This document shows positions 16,032-24,886 of a stretch of DNA of 64,000 bases, in pieces (the first letter of the stretch is position 1; each line of letters opens with the position of its first letter). The notes beneath the pieces are model-generated. The model was not told the origin of the DNA, did no database searches, and worked only from the letters and a program-made list of their open reading frames with translations. This stretch comes from Rs1 sp038900335 (lineage in GTDB: Bacteria; Pseudomonadota; Gammaproteobacteria; Pseudomonadales; Balneatricaceae), in NCBI GenBank assembly GCA_038900335.1, contig JBBMRB010000008.1:1-64000 (forward strand), in the 5' to 3' direction. The position numbers and the translations under genes are program-made.

Positions 16032-17267
16032 TTAATATTCAAAATGCTCAAGAATAACGACTTGGGCTTTAATATCGTCTTTAAATGGGCAGTGTTTAAA
16101 TTGTTGCTCATTTTCATAGCACAAAATATTTTCTCTATCATCTGGTAAATTATACAAGTAATACATACCTTGATGGCCTTGATCAAAGCGACTTATTTTA
16201 CTGACAATGCCGCAGTCTTCAATCGCGGGGGAGCGCCCTGTTGATTGAAATAACACATCAAAACCTTGCTGCTGTAATTGCTCAGCAAACAAAAATGGCT
16301 GATAACTAAACTCTCCTGTACCGATAATGGTATAGCGCTTAGTTTTATCTAAAGCGCCGATATCTAAGGACTGGGTAGCTAATCCCTCGCCTACTGCATT
16401 TGCTGTATCGCGCGTCTCTTTATCTTGCTCAGTACAGTCTGTCACTTCGACAAACTGACATGTAGGCAGCTCACTCATTGAGTAGCCAAGCCTGCCAATA
16501 TCAGCGCGACTTAACATGTTACTGATACCCGTCGCGGTATTAGCAGGTAATTTATCGGTAAAGCTAGGGTTGCTATTAAATTCAAAGGTACCGTAAAGTA
16601 AGCTACAAAACTGTAGTGATATATTTGGGTAGCTAGCTTTAAGATTTTTAATATCCTCTGCACTAATCCAATTCACTAAGCTCGCCCAAACTACGGTGGT
16701 TAAATTAGGTAATCGCGCCAGTAACTGCTCAGTTAGCTGCGCTAGGGTTCTACCTGTGCTTATTTCGTCATCTACCAGCACCACACGGTTAATATCTTCA
16801 TAGTCCAGTGACTCATCAAGCTGATAAATAAGATGCGAAGGTGCGTGGCTATGAGCCTCTACAATTGAGAAATCAATAGTCTGCTCTAAAGAACAGCGCG
16901 TGGTATGGCTGTAAATAACTTTGTTGCCGGCAACACTCGCGCTCATGCGTTTTACTTCTTGTGCAACGCCAGCACCTAGGCCTGTTGCTGTTTCAGCAAC
17001 CCCTAATACCCAAGTATTGTTAGCAATATTAGCTTGGCTTGCATTTAATAATGATTGGATTTGTTGTGCAATTGCCTGGTAGCTCTCACGCATAATGCTG
17101 GGCTTACAGGGCACATACTTACCGAGTACTTTAGAGACGAATAAGAAACGGCGTTTTGGATTGAGTCTAGAGCCGAAAGTAAGCAAAGTATCGAGTGAAA
17201 ACTTGGCGCTTAAAACACTAACCTGCAGTTTCCCTGTCTGTAACTCAATTGAGTATTGATTGGGCAT
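16032..17267 (-). CDS. PRTase_2 phosphoribosyltransferase with TRSP domain
   Basis: A 411-residue two-domain protein of Ter loci. The N-terminal phosphoribosyltransferase (about residues 20-220) has a textbook PRPP loop, VVLVDDEISTGRTLAQL, and upstream VLGVAETATGLGAGVAQ. The C-terminal TRSP domain (about residues 300-410) includes IGTGEFSYQPFLFAEQL and the namesake-like STGRSPAIE. It is predicted to act with the PRTase_1 and HAD proteins on a nucleoside-like compound. A possible promoter at 17283-17311 directly upstream and a terminator at 17416-17454 suggest that it begins its own transcript. Confidence 0.85.
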   Translation of the reverse strand: MPNQYSIELQTGKLQVSVLSAKFSLDTLLTFGSRLNPKRRFLFVSKVLGKYVPCKPSIMRESYQAIAQQIQSLLNASQANIANNTWVLGVAETATGLGAGVAQEVKRMSASVAGNKVIYSHTTRCSLEQTIDFSIVEAHSHAPSHLIYQLDESLDYEDINRVVLVDDEISTGRTLAQLTEQLLARLPNLTTVVWASLVNWISAEDIKNLKASYPNISLQFCSLLYGTFEFNSNPSFTDKLPANTATGISNMLSRADIGRLGYSMSELPTCQFVEVTDCTEQDKETRDTANAVGEGLATQSLDIGALDKTKRYTIIGTGEFSYQPFLFAEQLQQQGFDVLFQSTGRSPAIEDCGIVSKISRFDQGHQGMYYLYNLPDDRENILCYENEQQFKHCPFKDDIKAQVVILEHFEY

Positions 17268-17282
17268 TAATAAAATCCATGT

Positions 17283-17311
17283 ATTATAAAAGCAGTTAGC
17301 ATTAATTTAAA
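17283..17311 (-). promoter_or_regulatory. Possible promoter of the PRTase/HAD module
   Basis: On the reverse strand a perfect TATAAT (17288-17283) has TTTAAA 17 bp upstream (17311-17306). Transcription would start about ten bases before the ATG, giving a very short leader. Confidence 0.45.
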
Positions 17312-17415
17312 ACAACTAGGGTTGACGAAAAATTGTTTGTTAATTCAATTAAAGCGCTCATTAGCACTGGCGTTACTTCAATTATAATTTAGTAGTTTGG
17401 CTAGATATTATAACG

Positions 17416-17454
17416 AAAAAAGCGCCTATTAATATTCATTAATAAACGCTTTTT
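17416..17454. terminator. Bidirectional terminator after terD
   Basis: An A-tract/GCG stem paired with a CGC/T-tract and an inner 7-bp TATTAAT/ATTAATA stem follows the terD stop. It has T-runs on both strands. It separates the Ter genes from the PRTase module. Confidence 0.8.
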
Positions 17455-17473
17455 AATATTCAGCAGTTAAAGA

Positions 17474-18052
17474 TTAACCAATGTTAACGCCATGCTGCTG
17501 TGCCATTGGCTTTAAGCCGCCAGCAAAACCTTGACCGATTGCTTTAAATTTCCATGCGCCACTATGTAAATATAGCTCGCCGAAAATTAGTGCTGTTTCT
17601 GTAGAGTAATCTTCAGATAGGTCATAACGTGCAATTTCTTCGTTCGTGCCATTGTTTACGATGCGAATGAATGCATTAGATACTTGACCGAAGTTTTGGT
17701 TGCGTACTTCTGCATCATGGATTGTAACGCCAACAACTACTTTTTGCACATCAGCAGGCATTAGTGAAACGTCAACGATAATACTTTCATCATCGCCATC
17801 GCCTTCACCTGTTGTGTTATCGCCAGTATGTTCTACTGCGCCACAAGCTGATTTTAAGTTGTTATAAAAAATAAAATCACCGTCCATACGCACTTTACCA
17901 TCAGCGCCTACCATGAAAACTGACGCATCAAGGTCAAACTCAGCACCATCTGTTGAACGATCATCCCAGCCTAGACCCAACGTCATTTTTGTCATGCCTG
18001 GAGCGATTTTCTCTAGAGAAACGTTACCGCCTTTTTGTAGTGATACACCCAT
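17474..18052 (-). CDS. terD: TerD family calcium-binding stress protein
   Basis: A 192-residue TerD-domain protein. TerD proteins bind calcium at acidic sites and take part in the tellurite, phage, colicin and oxidative stress response at the membrane. The family signature is complete: MGVSLQKGGNVSL, GLGWDDRSTDGAEFDLDAS, then HTGDNTTGEGDGDDESI and the closing GAWKFKAIGQGFAGGL. The start is the ATG at 18052, preceded by GGAG; the upstream ATG at 18067 contains that site itself. It is the last gene of the Ter unit, 83 bp after terB. Confidence 0.93.
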   Translation of the reverse strand: MGVSLQKGGNVSLEKIAPGMTKMTLGLGWDDRSTDGAEFDLDASVFMVGADGKVRMDGDFIFYNNLKSACGAVEHTGDNTTGEGDGDDESIIVDVSLMPADVQKVVVGVTIHDAEVRNQNFGQVSNAFIRIVNNGTNEEIARYDLSEDYSTETALIFGELYLHSGAWKFKAIGQGFAGGLKPMAQQHGVNIG

Positions 18053-18135
18053 TTTAATACTCTCCAAATTGTATAATTTTATATATTATCAAACTTTGCA
18101 AACTCTGATATATCAGGGTTTACGATGAAACCATT

Positions 18136-18588
18136 TTACAGCTCAAAGTCGCTTGGGCTTAAACCCAACTCGCGAGCAATTTTTACAGCTACTGCTTTTT
18201 CATTGTCATCAAACACACCATCAGCGGCGGCTATTGACAAAATCAGTCTCATTACCGTGCGAGAGGCAACATCATCACCCTTCAACAGATTAAGTGCCTC
18301 ATAAGCTTTGGACTCGCCAACATCTTGATCAAATTCAAAGTTGCTTAAAAAATCGTTGAATGAGCTAATAACATCTGCTGTTTTAAAAACAGATAATGCG
18401 TCATTGCTTTCGATGATTTTTAGCATTTTCTTTTTCTCTTCTGATGATACATCACCATCAGCAAGAGCGATTAACGCTGTACCAGCCGTAGCTGCGTTCA
18501 AGAATTTCTTATTCTTAAACTTTAATACTTCGCCTTTTAATTCATTCGATTTCTGTTTAACACTTGATATAAAAGATGAAAAACTCAT
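18136..18588 (-). CDS. terB: TerB family protein
   Basis: A 150-residue helical TerB/TerB-like protein. Two repeated acidic motifs, ALADGDVSSEEKKKM (about residue 41) and AAADGVFDDNEKAVA (about residue 123), are the metal-binding helix ends typical of TerB. It is cytosolic, and in Ter systems it links TerC at the membrane to TerD proteins. It starts 2 bp after the terA stop, so they are coupled. Confidence 0.9.
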   Translation of the reverse strand: MSFSSFISSVKQKSNELKGEVLKFKNKKFLNAATAGTALIALADGDVSSEEKKKMLKIIESNDALSVFKTADVISSFNDFLSNFEFDQDVGESKAYEALNLLKGDDVASRTVMRLILSIAAADGVFDDNEKAVAVKIARELGLSPSDFEL

Positions 18589-18590
18589 GG

Positions 18591-19688
18591 TTAATCCTCA
18601 TCGTCATCTCGGTTATTTTCACAGTTTTGATTATCATCTGCACTGCGAAAAGGAAGACCCCAACCAAAAGCATTGTTTAGCTCTGCAAGGTCATTAAAAT
18701 ACTCATTTAACGGCGTAGCTTGTGGCTCATCGCCACTAAAATCTAACATAGCCACAGCGCAAATCGGTTTAACCATTAAAGAATCTGGCGATAACACAAC
18801 GCGATCAAGCCCTGGGATTTGAAAATCAACGGCTACATTTAAGCCGTGCCAGTTATCATATGCTTCCATCATAGAAACAAAAATCAGATAACGACTTAGT
18901 TTGTGCTTATATTCAATATTAATAGCTAATCGTTCTGAATGTTTATCATCAGCTCGACTCGTTTCGATATAGGGTACGCCCTGAAAAGAGCCTTTAAACT
19001 CTTTATCAAAACTATATACCAACCCACTTTGGCTATTGTTCAACTGATACAAGCTGCCGATCCGCAAATCCGATATCGCCTTAAACTTGTCACCCATAAA
19101 ATAGTTAGAAATGTTTTGCTGGGCCGATTGCTTTACACCCCATGTCAGCTCAATAAGGGCTGCATTTTGATTGACATGAGTAGTTGCATTGCGTGGCGCT
19201 GCCTTACTAACATTTACACTAGCCGTGTGATTACTTGGCACATTATCAATACCAAAAGCCGCTAACAGCTTAGGTAAGCCTGCGCTATAGCCCTGTAACA
19301 CGCAACGTATTTTCCAATTACCTTTATGCAGATAAATCTCTAGCAACGTCAGTGCTGTTTGCCCCTGGATCTGAGCTGAAATATCAATAGAGGCGCAGCA
19401 ATCACCACTGAGTAATTCATGAAAGCTCGCTGTTAACAAGCTCTGTTGAGCAGCGCTATTACCCTTGGCAATATAGACCGTAACTTTATCAATTGCCGGC
19501 TCGATATCGTGTAAGTTCAATAACAATTGTCGATCTTGTACAGCAATGCCTTGTTCTTGATTGAACAGTGCCGAGGTTTTACCTTTACCGACGATCACTC
19601 CCCACTGCCACTGGTCTATCTGCAGAGAAAGTTTATACGAATTATTATTCGCAATGCTCGTGTTTTGGCCGGCAACTAATTCAATCAA
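18591..19688 (-). CDS. terA: TerA-like two-domain Ter protein
   Basis: A 365-residue TerA-type protein. Residues 1-145 form a TerD-like domain (GQNTSIANN, then EIYLHKGNWKIRCVLQGYSAGL at the end of the domain). Residues about 175-345 form the TerA-specific domain. In the N-terminal domain the acidic DLDAS and GDDTTG/DGDDE motifs seen in the two neighbouring TerD proteins are absent, so calcium binding there is probably lost. The start must be the TTG at 19688: a TAA lies two codons upstream, no ATG or GTG intervenes, and GGGA is about 8 nt before it. It is 19 bp after the TerZ-like gene. Confidence 0.82.
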   Translation of the reverse strand: MIELVAGQNTSIANNNSYKLSLQIDQWQWGVIVGKGKTSALFNQEQGIAVQDRQLLLNLHDIEPAIDKVTVYIAKGNSAAQQSLLTASFHELLSGDCCASIDISAQIQGQTALTLLEIYLHKGNWKIRCVLQGYSAGLPKLLAAFGIDNVPSNHTASVNVSKAAPRNATTHVNQNAALIELTWGVKQSAQQNISNYFMGDKFKAISDLRIGSLYQLNNSQSGLVYSFDKEFKGSFQGVPYIETSRADDKHSERLAINIEYKHKLSRYLIFVSMMEAYDNWHGLNVAVDFQIPGLDRVVLSPDSLMVKPICAVAMLDFSGDEPQATPLNEYFNDLAELNNAFGWGLPFRSADDNQNCENNRDDDED

Positions 19689-19707
19689 TGGTTAATTCCC
19701 AATAATA

Positions 19708-20313
19708 TTATAAGAAACTTTGTGCTGTCGTCTGTAGTAATTGCTCTAACTTTTTATCTGTCGTAGGCTCGCCTACAGCTCGGAACTTCCATTCAGTGTT
19801 GTGGCGATAAAGCACACCTAATACCATGGAGACTGAACCATTGAACTTAGGCTCATTTGCTACGTTGTAACTAGCAATAATATTATCAACACGTGATGGC
19901 GTGCCTTCATATAATCTGATACTTGCAAAAGGGATACTTGCAAAATCTTGACCACGGTAACTATTTAACACGATAGCCACACTTTTTACGTTAGCTGGAA
20001 TACGGTTTAATTCAATAGATACGATTTCATTATCTAAACCATCATCGCCATCCATATCACCTGTAGTGTCATCACCACTGTGAACAACAGAACCATCTTT
20101 ACTTGCTAACTGACCAAAATATACCACATCAGCTATTTCTTTTTGTTCAGTGTACATGCCAACACTAGCATCTAAATCTACCGCTACTTTTTTTGAACCA
20201 AAGAAGCCTTTTTTCTCAATCGCTCCCCAGTTAATACCGATGCATACTTTGTTTAGACCAGAACCATTCTTCTCTAAACTGATACGTTGACCTTTCTCTA
20301 ATGAAATTGACAT
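19708..20313 (-). CDS. terZ: TerZ-like TerD-family protein
   Basis: A 201-residue TerD-domain protein closest in pattern to TerZ, because of the insertion EKKGFFGSKKVAVDLDAS between the first strands. Acidic calcium-binding motifs are intact (VDLDASVGMY, HSGDDTTGDMDGDDGLDNE), as is EWKFRAVGEPT at the end. The ATG at 20313 has AAGGA 7 nt upstream. It follows the DUF475 membrane protein by 125 bp in the Ter unit. Confidence 0.87.
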   Translation of the reverse strand: MSISLEKGQRISLEKNGSGLNKVCIGINWGAIEKKGFFGSKKVAVDLDASVGMYTEQKEIADVVYFGQLASKDGSVVHSGDDTTGDMDGDDGLDNEIVSIELNRIPANVKSVAIVLNSYRGQDFASIPFASIRLYEGTPSRVDNIIASYNVANEPKFNGSVSMVLGVLYRHNTEWKFRAVGEPTTDKKLEQLLQTTAQSFL

Positions 20314-20438
20314 CAATTTTTCCTTATTTTATCAATAGAATGAACCAGCTTTAAGCTGCTTCATTGAGGGTTATATTATGCAATGGCTGGCTGCTCAAAA
20401 CCATTGCATCGAATTAATATCAGCATATATAAATATGA

Positions 20439-21470
20439 CTATGCTGTCGCACTCTCTTCTCTTCTCTTAACAATCAATGAGTGAATAAATGCTACTGCTA
20501 TAAAACCTGCACCTATAAGCCCTGTCAGCGCCTCTGGCACATGCATGAACGATTTAAGGAACATCATACTAGCTAGCGCTATAATGGCATAAAAAGCACC
20601 GTGTTCAAGGTAGACATATTCAGATAGCGTATCTTTTTCAACTAACATAATTGTTAGTGAACGCACGAACATCGCCCCAATACCTAAACCAATCGCAATA
20701 ATAAATAGGTTAGTACTAATAGCAAACGCGCCAACAACACCATCAAAGCTGAAAGAGGCATCTAACAACTCTAGGTAAATGAACATAGCGGCACCGCTTT
20801 TAGCTGTGTCTAAATTGTGTTTTCTGCGATCTTCTTCACGTTTTTCCATGAATGAAGTTAAGGCGTGAATAGCCATAAAAGTAATCAAACCGCTGATCGC
20901 TGATATCGCGAAGGTTTGCTGCTCAGGGCCGCTAAAGACCAACAAGCTAATTGTGGCGATAATCGCTAAACATAGTATTTCTGCAATAAACTTAACTTTA
21001 CCGATAGCAGATAAAGGCTTTTCTAATGGTGCAAACCAATGCTCTTTTTCATCATCAAAGAAAAAGCTTAAACCCACCATCATTAGGAACGATCCACCAA
21101 ACGCCATCACTGAGACATTTGCTTCTTTCATCAGTGTTGCGTAAGTGTCAGGAGTATTGATGGCGATATCAACAGCAGCCCAAGGAGTTACTTCAGCAAA
21201 TATACTGACGATCATTACTGGGAATACAATACGCATGCCAAATACAGCAATAAGGATACCCCATGTTAGAAAGCGTTTACGCCATACTTCATTCATATCT
21301 TTCAAAACAGTAGCGTTGACTACGGCATTATCAAAAGATAGCGATATTTCTAAGACGGCCAAAACAGCAACGATAAAAAGTGCAGCTGTACCACCAACAA
21401 AGTAAGCGGCAATTAAACCCGCTACTGTGACTAGTAAACTGCCTTTAAAATATTTTAAATTGTCTAACAT
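20439..21470 (-). CDS. DUF475/TerC-type integral membrane protein
   Basis: A 343-residue inner-membrane protein with about nine helices, from the DUF475 branch of the TerC/LysE-like superfamily. Two intramembrane acidic repeats, VLEISLSFDNAVVNA (about residue 40) and LELLDASFSFDGVVGA (about residue 233), match the predicted metal-binding helices of TerC. Its likely role is metal efflux or anchoring the Ter complex. It heads the Ter operon, with GAGGAA before the ATG and an imperfect hairpin in the leader. It stands in for a classical TerC in this locus. Confidence 0.87.
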   Translation of the reverse strand: MLDNLKYFKGSLLVTVAGLIAAYFVGGTAALFIVAVLAVLEISLSFDNAVVNATVLKDMNEVWRKRFLTWGILIAVFGMRIVFPVMIVSIFAEVTPWAAVDIAINTPDTYATLMKEANVSVMAFGGSFLMMVGLSFFFDDEKEHWFAPLEKPLSAIGKVKFIAEILCLAIIATISLLVFSGPEQQTFAISAISGLITFMAIHALTSFMEKREEDRRKHNLDTAKSGAAMFIYLELLDASFSFDGVVGAFAISTNLFIIAIGLGIGAMFVRSLTIMLVEKDTLSEYVYLEHGAFYAIIALASMMFLKSFMHVPEALTGLIGAGFIAVAFIHSLIVKRREESATA

Positions 21471-21899
21471 TTGTTCCTCTCACTCCTAATAATTAACCTG
21501 ATCACTCAGTGATACAGGTTCACTGCCATGCGTAAATCATTCCATAAAGCAGTCAGTGAAAATCATACCTTAGTAAATATTAGGTAATACTTTAACGAGC
21601 TACTAATAAAAGTTACCTCTCTTATATCAGGTCTGATAGTCAATCTTACAAGTGGTAATATGATTTAATTACTGTTTTTGACGTATATTTCATCATCTAA
21701 ACCAATCTAATAAGACTATTAAAATTGATATTAGTTTAATTTAGATGTCACTGATCACATTTAATTATAAAACCTAACAACTTTAGCTGTTTATATAAAT
21801 AACTGCGTTAATGATTGCAGACGATCAGCGCTATTAATTTTGTCAAAACAACAACGATAAGATTTGTTAGTAGATATGTTTTTTTGAGGACAATATAAA
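21471..21899. other. Long AT-rich non-coding leader of the Ter operon
   Basis: About 430 bp separate the SLC13 terminator from the DUF475 start, with no convincing ORF. It must hold the Ter promoter on the reverse strand. The only clear structure is the inverted repeat at 21495-21520. No yybP-ykoY (manganese) riboswitch signature was recognised. Confidence 0.6.
21495..21520. promoter_or_regulatory. Inverted repeat in the leader of the Ter operon
   Basis: Arms AACCTGATCACT (21495-21506) and AGTGATACAGGTT (21508-21520) form a 12-bp palindrome with one bulged A, 25-50 nt before the DUF475 start codon. It could be an operator or an RNA hairpin. Confidence 0.5.
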
Positions 21900-21923
21900 A
21901 ATGCCTACTAAATAGTAGGCATT
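21896..21923 (-). terminator. Terminator after the SLC13 gene
   Basis: A perfect 11-bp stem (21900-21910 with 21913-21923) with a very short loop is followed on the reverse strand by TTTT. It lies 10 bp after the SLC13 stop. Confidence 0.85.
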
Positions 21924-21932
21924 AATTGTTTG

Positions 21933-23711
21933 CTATAAAGGCCAAACTAACAGGATTAACGGCACAGCGATCAGCACAATAATAACATCTAATGGTAAGC
22001 CCATTCGCCAGTAATCGCTAAACTGATAGCCACCTGGGCCCATTACCAAGGTATTCGATTGATGACCTATCGGTGTCATAAAGGCACAAGATGCCCCAAT
22101 AGCAACTGTCATAAAGAAAGGATCTGCATTCATGCCTAAACCTTGCGAGATACTGTATGCAAGGGGCGCCATGACGACAGCTGTTGCCGCATTGTTAATA
22201 ACATCTGACAACCACATTGTCATCACCAACAGCAACCCAATTACTATATAGATAGGCATGCCTGACGTCATAGCTAGTACTTGCTCAGCGGCCAGTGAGG
22301 TTAAGCCGGTATTTTCCAGGGCTCGACCTACGGGTATCAGTGCCGCTAAGAGTATAATGACAGGCCAATCAATTGCGTCATACAAGTTGCGCACAGGGAT
22401 AAGGTCAAGCAACACATAAATAAGTACAGCCAATACAAACACAATCGCTAGCGGTAATATTTTAAGCACGCCTAAAGTAATAGCTAAGGCAAAAATAGAA
22501 ACTGCCATTGTTAATTTTCGCTGAGTACCTAAGCTAATATTACGCGCTGCGAGCGGCACCATACCTAAATCTGATAATTGCTCATCCACAGTATCAGCAT
22601 TACCTTGCAGCAATAGGATATCACCAGCTCTAAATTGTTGTCGTCTGATTCGTCTTTGAACTCTTCGCCCTTCACGAGCAAAGCCAACCAGTGCAAGTGA
22701 GCTATTGCTTCTGCGACGCAAGAACGGCACATCGCGCCCCTCTAGACATGAGCCGCGCTTAATAACACCTTCAACTAATGTCAGGTTACCGTGCGTTAAC
22801 TCTTCAAACTTTTTATCTGCACTGGTAATTAGTTCGAGATCATTTTTGTCTAATAGTGGCTGGATTTCAGACGGATCCGCTTGCAACATCAAAATATCGC
22901 CCGCTTTTAATAACTGAAAGCGCTTCATAGACATAGTTTCACCGTTTCTATGGGCGATACCAACGACTTCAATATTGCCCTCTTCCAGTCCTTTAATCGC
23001 TTCGGCGGGCTGGCCTACTAACGCCGAGTCTTCACCTATAATTACCTCAGTTAAATAATCATCGATGGCAAATAACTGCTCGGGAGCACTTCTGTTCATC
23101 CGCGCTTTAGGGATAAAGCGCCAGCCGATTAAGCCTACAAATAAGACACCGACCACTGCGATCACGATACCTACCGGTGAGAAATCAAACATACTAAAGG
23201 CTTCGCCAGAAACTTCGGCGCGCATCATCGCAATGATAATATTTGGTGGTGTCCCTATCGCAGTGGTCATTCCTCCCAAAATACTACCAAATGCTAATGG
23301 CATAAGTAGGATAGCAGGCGAGCGATTGTGTTTAGCACAAGTAGCGATCGCCACTGGCAGCATTAATGCCAGTGCGCCAACATTGTTCATAAACGATGAG
23401 GCGATCGTGACGACGATTGTCAATAACAGAATATGCCCTAGTAAATTCTTGGTATAAGGCATCAGTGCATGGGCAATTAAATCTACAACTCCACAGCGGC
23501 GCATAACATCAGATATTACCAATACTGCGGCGACAGTGATTACCGCGGGGTGCCCAAAGCCGACGAAGGCCTGCTCTGAGGAGACTAAACCGGTTAACAC
23601 ACAAGCTGCTAAAGAGAGAGCCGCCACAATATCATGACGATACTTACCCCAAATAAACATAAGTATTGTTAATACGAGGATAACAGCGATCTGAATTTGG
23701 TCAAATGTCAT
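21933..23711 (-). CDS. SLC13/DASS-family permease with two RCK_C (TrkA-C) domains
   Basis: A 592-residue inner-membrane carrier. Helices at both ends flank a soluble centre (about residues 205-380) with two TrkA-C/RCK_C domains: VIIGEDSALVGQPAEAIKGL and LTLVEGVIKRGSCLEGRDV. The two transport repeats each show the family's TPPNIIIA / PIGHQSNTLVMGPGGY type loops. Members import sulfate, dicarboxylates or other anions with sodium. Substrate cannot be told. The ATG at 23711 is preferred to the TTG at 23717. It is a single-gene unit with its own terminator. Confidence 0.88.
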   Translation of the reverse strand: MTFDQIQIAVILVLTILMFIWGKYRHDIVAALSLAACVLTGLVSSEQAFVGFGHPAVITVAAVLVISDVMRRCGVVDLIAHALMPYTKNLLGHILLLTIVVTIASSFMNNVGALALMLPVAIATCAKHNRSPAILLMPLAFGSILGGMTTAIGTPPNIIIAMMRAEVSGEAFSMFDFSPVGIVIAVVGVLFVGLIGWRFIPKARMNRSAPEQLFAIDDYLTEVIIGEDSALVGQPAEAIKGLEEGNIEVVGIAHRNGETMSMKRFQLLKAGDILMLQADPSEIQPLLDKNDLELITSADKKFEELTHGNLTLVEGVIKRGSCLEGRDVPFLRRRSNSSLALVGFAREGRRVQRRIRRQQFRAGDILLLQGNADTVDEQLSDLGMVPLAARNISLGTQRKLTMAVSIFALAITLGVLKILPLAIVFVLAVLIYVLLDLIPVRNLYDAIDWPVIILLAALIPVGRALENTGLTSLAAEQVLAMTSGMPIYIVIGLLLVMTMWLSDVINNAATAVVMAPLAYSISQGLGMNADPFFMTVAIGASCAFMTPIGHQSNTLVMGPGGYQFSDYWRMGLPLDVIIVLIAVPLILLVWPL

Positions 23712-23717
23712 AATCAA

Positions 23718-24023
23718 ACAAACCTTGTTGATAGAATTCGATTATTGTTCTGTAATAAATGTATATTAAGCACAGTATAGTCTACGAGTTAGGGATTTTA
23801 TATCGCGAATAATACTAAAAAAAATAAAAATTATAACTAAAAAGAATAGATAATTTGAAATAAACACCAATTAGCGCTAATTAAAGCGCCAATAACTCAA
23901 AAATAAAGTAACAGCGATCTAGCGACAACTAAAAACTAGCAATTTACTGCTCTGCCAGCTAATTATAGAGCAAAAAAAAGCGTGGTATATCCACGCTTTT
24001 TAAAATATAAATCAGCGTGCCTA
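23718..24023. other. AT-rich intergenic region with a terminator
   Basis: About 306 bp between the SLC13 start and the ABC permease stop, both read on the reverse strand. It holds the SLC13 promoter region and the terminator at 23975-24001. I see no gene. Confidence 0.6.
23975..24001. terminator. Bidirectional terminator after the polyamine-type ABC operon
   Basis: A perfect stem AAAAAGCGTGG/CCACGCTTTTT with a 5-nt loop, 22 bp past the permease stop. It has T-runs in both directions. Confidence 0.88.
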
Positions 24024-24875
24024 TTACGCAGGCGCTAGACCTCGCTGCCTTTCACTTCTGCGACGAATCAACTCCAATACTGTCAGCAAGATAACAGAGA
24101 CTAATACCAACAGTGAAGCTACCGCTAAGATAGTTGGGCTAATTTGCTCTCTGATACCACCCCACATTTGCAGAGGGATTGTTCTCTCTTCAACACCGGC
24201 AATAAAGATTGCCACGACCACTTCATCAAAAGAAGTTATAAAGGCAAACAGTGCACCAGAGATAACGCCTGGCGTTACTAACGGCAGCATGATTTTAAAG
24301 AATACAGTGCGCGAATTTGCACCTAAACCAGCAGCCGCGCGAGTTAATGAATGATCAAAACCCGATAGTGTTGCTGTTACAGTGATCACCACAAAAGGTA
24401 TTCCTAAGGCGGTATGTGCCAAAATCAAACCGAGGAAAGTTCCCGCCAAATTAATACTGGAGTAGAAGAAGAACATCCCCGCTGCTGAAATAATCAGCGG
24501 CACTATCATCGGCGAGATCAAAATACTCATGATCAAAGCACGATATGGCATTTCTGGTCGCGACAACCCTAAAGCTGCTAGTGTACCAAGTGAGGTCGCT
24601 ATAATGGTTGAGGCAATTGCCACCATAAAGCTGTTTTTAATAGAGCGAATCCACTCTTCGCTGGCAAAGAACTCTTCATACCAGCGCGTAGAGAAACCAG
24701 CCGGATCAAAAGATAGCATCTCTGGTGTAAAGGTAAAATACGGCTGCACATTAAATGACAGCGGTATGATTATTAAAATTGGCCCAATCAAAAAAAGAAA
24801 GATTAGTGCGCATATTATTCGGTAAGAAAAATACCAAGTTCGTTCAATTTTTCCGGCGTAAATAGGTATAGCCAT
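24024..24875 (-). CDS. ABC transporter permease, PotC-like (spermidine/putrescine type)
   Basis: A 283-residue inner-membrane permease with six helices and the BPD_transp_1 EAA loop (RAAAGLGANSRTVFFKIMLP, about residues 180-200), which docks on the ATPase. FITSFDEVVVAIFIAG is typical of PotC. It is the last gene of an operon ordered ATPase, binding protein, PotB-like, PotC-like, 11 bp after the PotB-like gene. Polyamines or a related cation are the likely cargo. Confidence 0.9.
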   Translation of the reverse strand: MAIPIYAGKIERTWYFSYRIICALIFLFLIGPILIIIPLSFNVQPYFTFTPEMLSFDPAGFSTRWYEEFFASEEWIRSIKNSFMVAIASTIIATSLGTLAALGLSRPEMPYRALIMSILISPMIVPLIISAAGMFFFYSSINLAGTFLGLILAHTALGIPFVVITVTATLSGFDHSLTRAAAGLGANSRTVFFKIMLPLVTPGVISGALFAFITSFDEVVVAIFIAGVEERTIPLQMWGGIREQISPTILAVASLLVLVSVILLTVLELIRRRSERQRGLAPA

Positions 24876-24886
24876 TTGTAAACTCC

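Noticed and set aside
21471..21899. Manganese (yybP-ykoY) riboswitch before the TerC-type gene
   Set aside because: The GGGGAG-type conserved elements of that class were not found on either strand.
23065..23457. 130-residue forward frame opposite the SLC13 gene
   Set aside because: It mirrors the transmembrane and loop coding region, and no family is recognisable.
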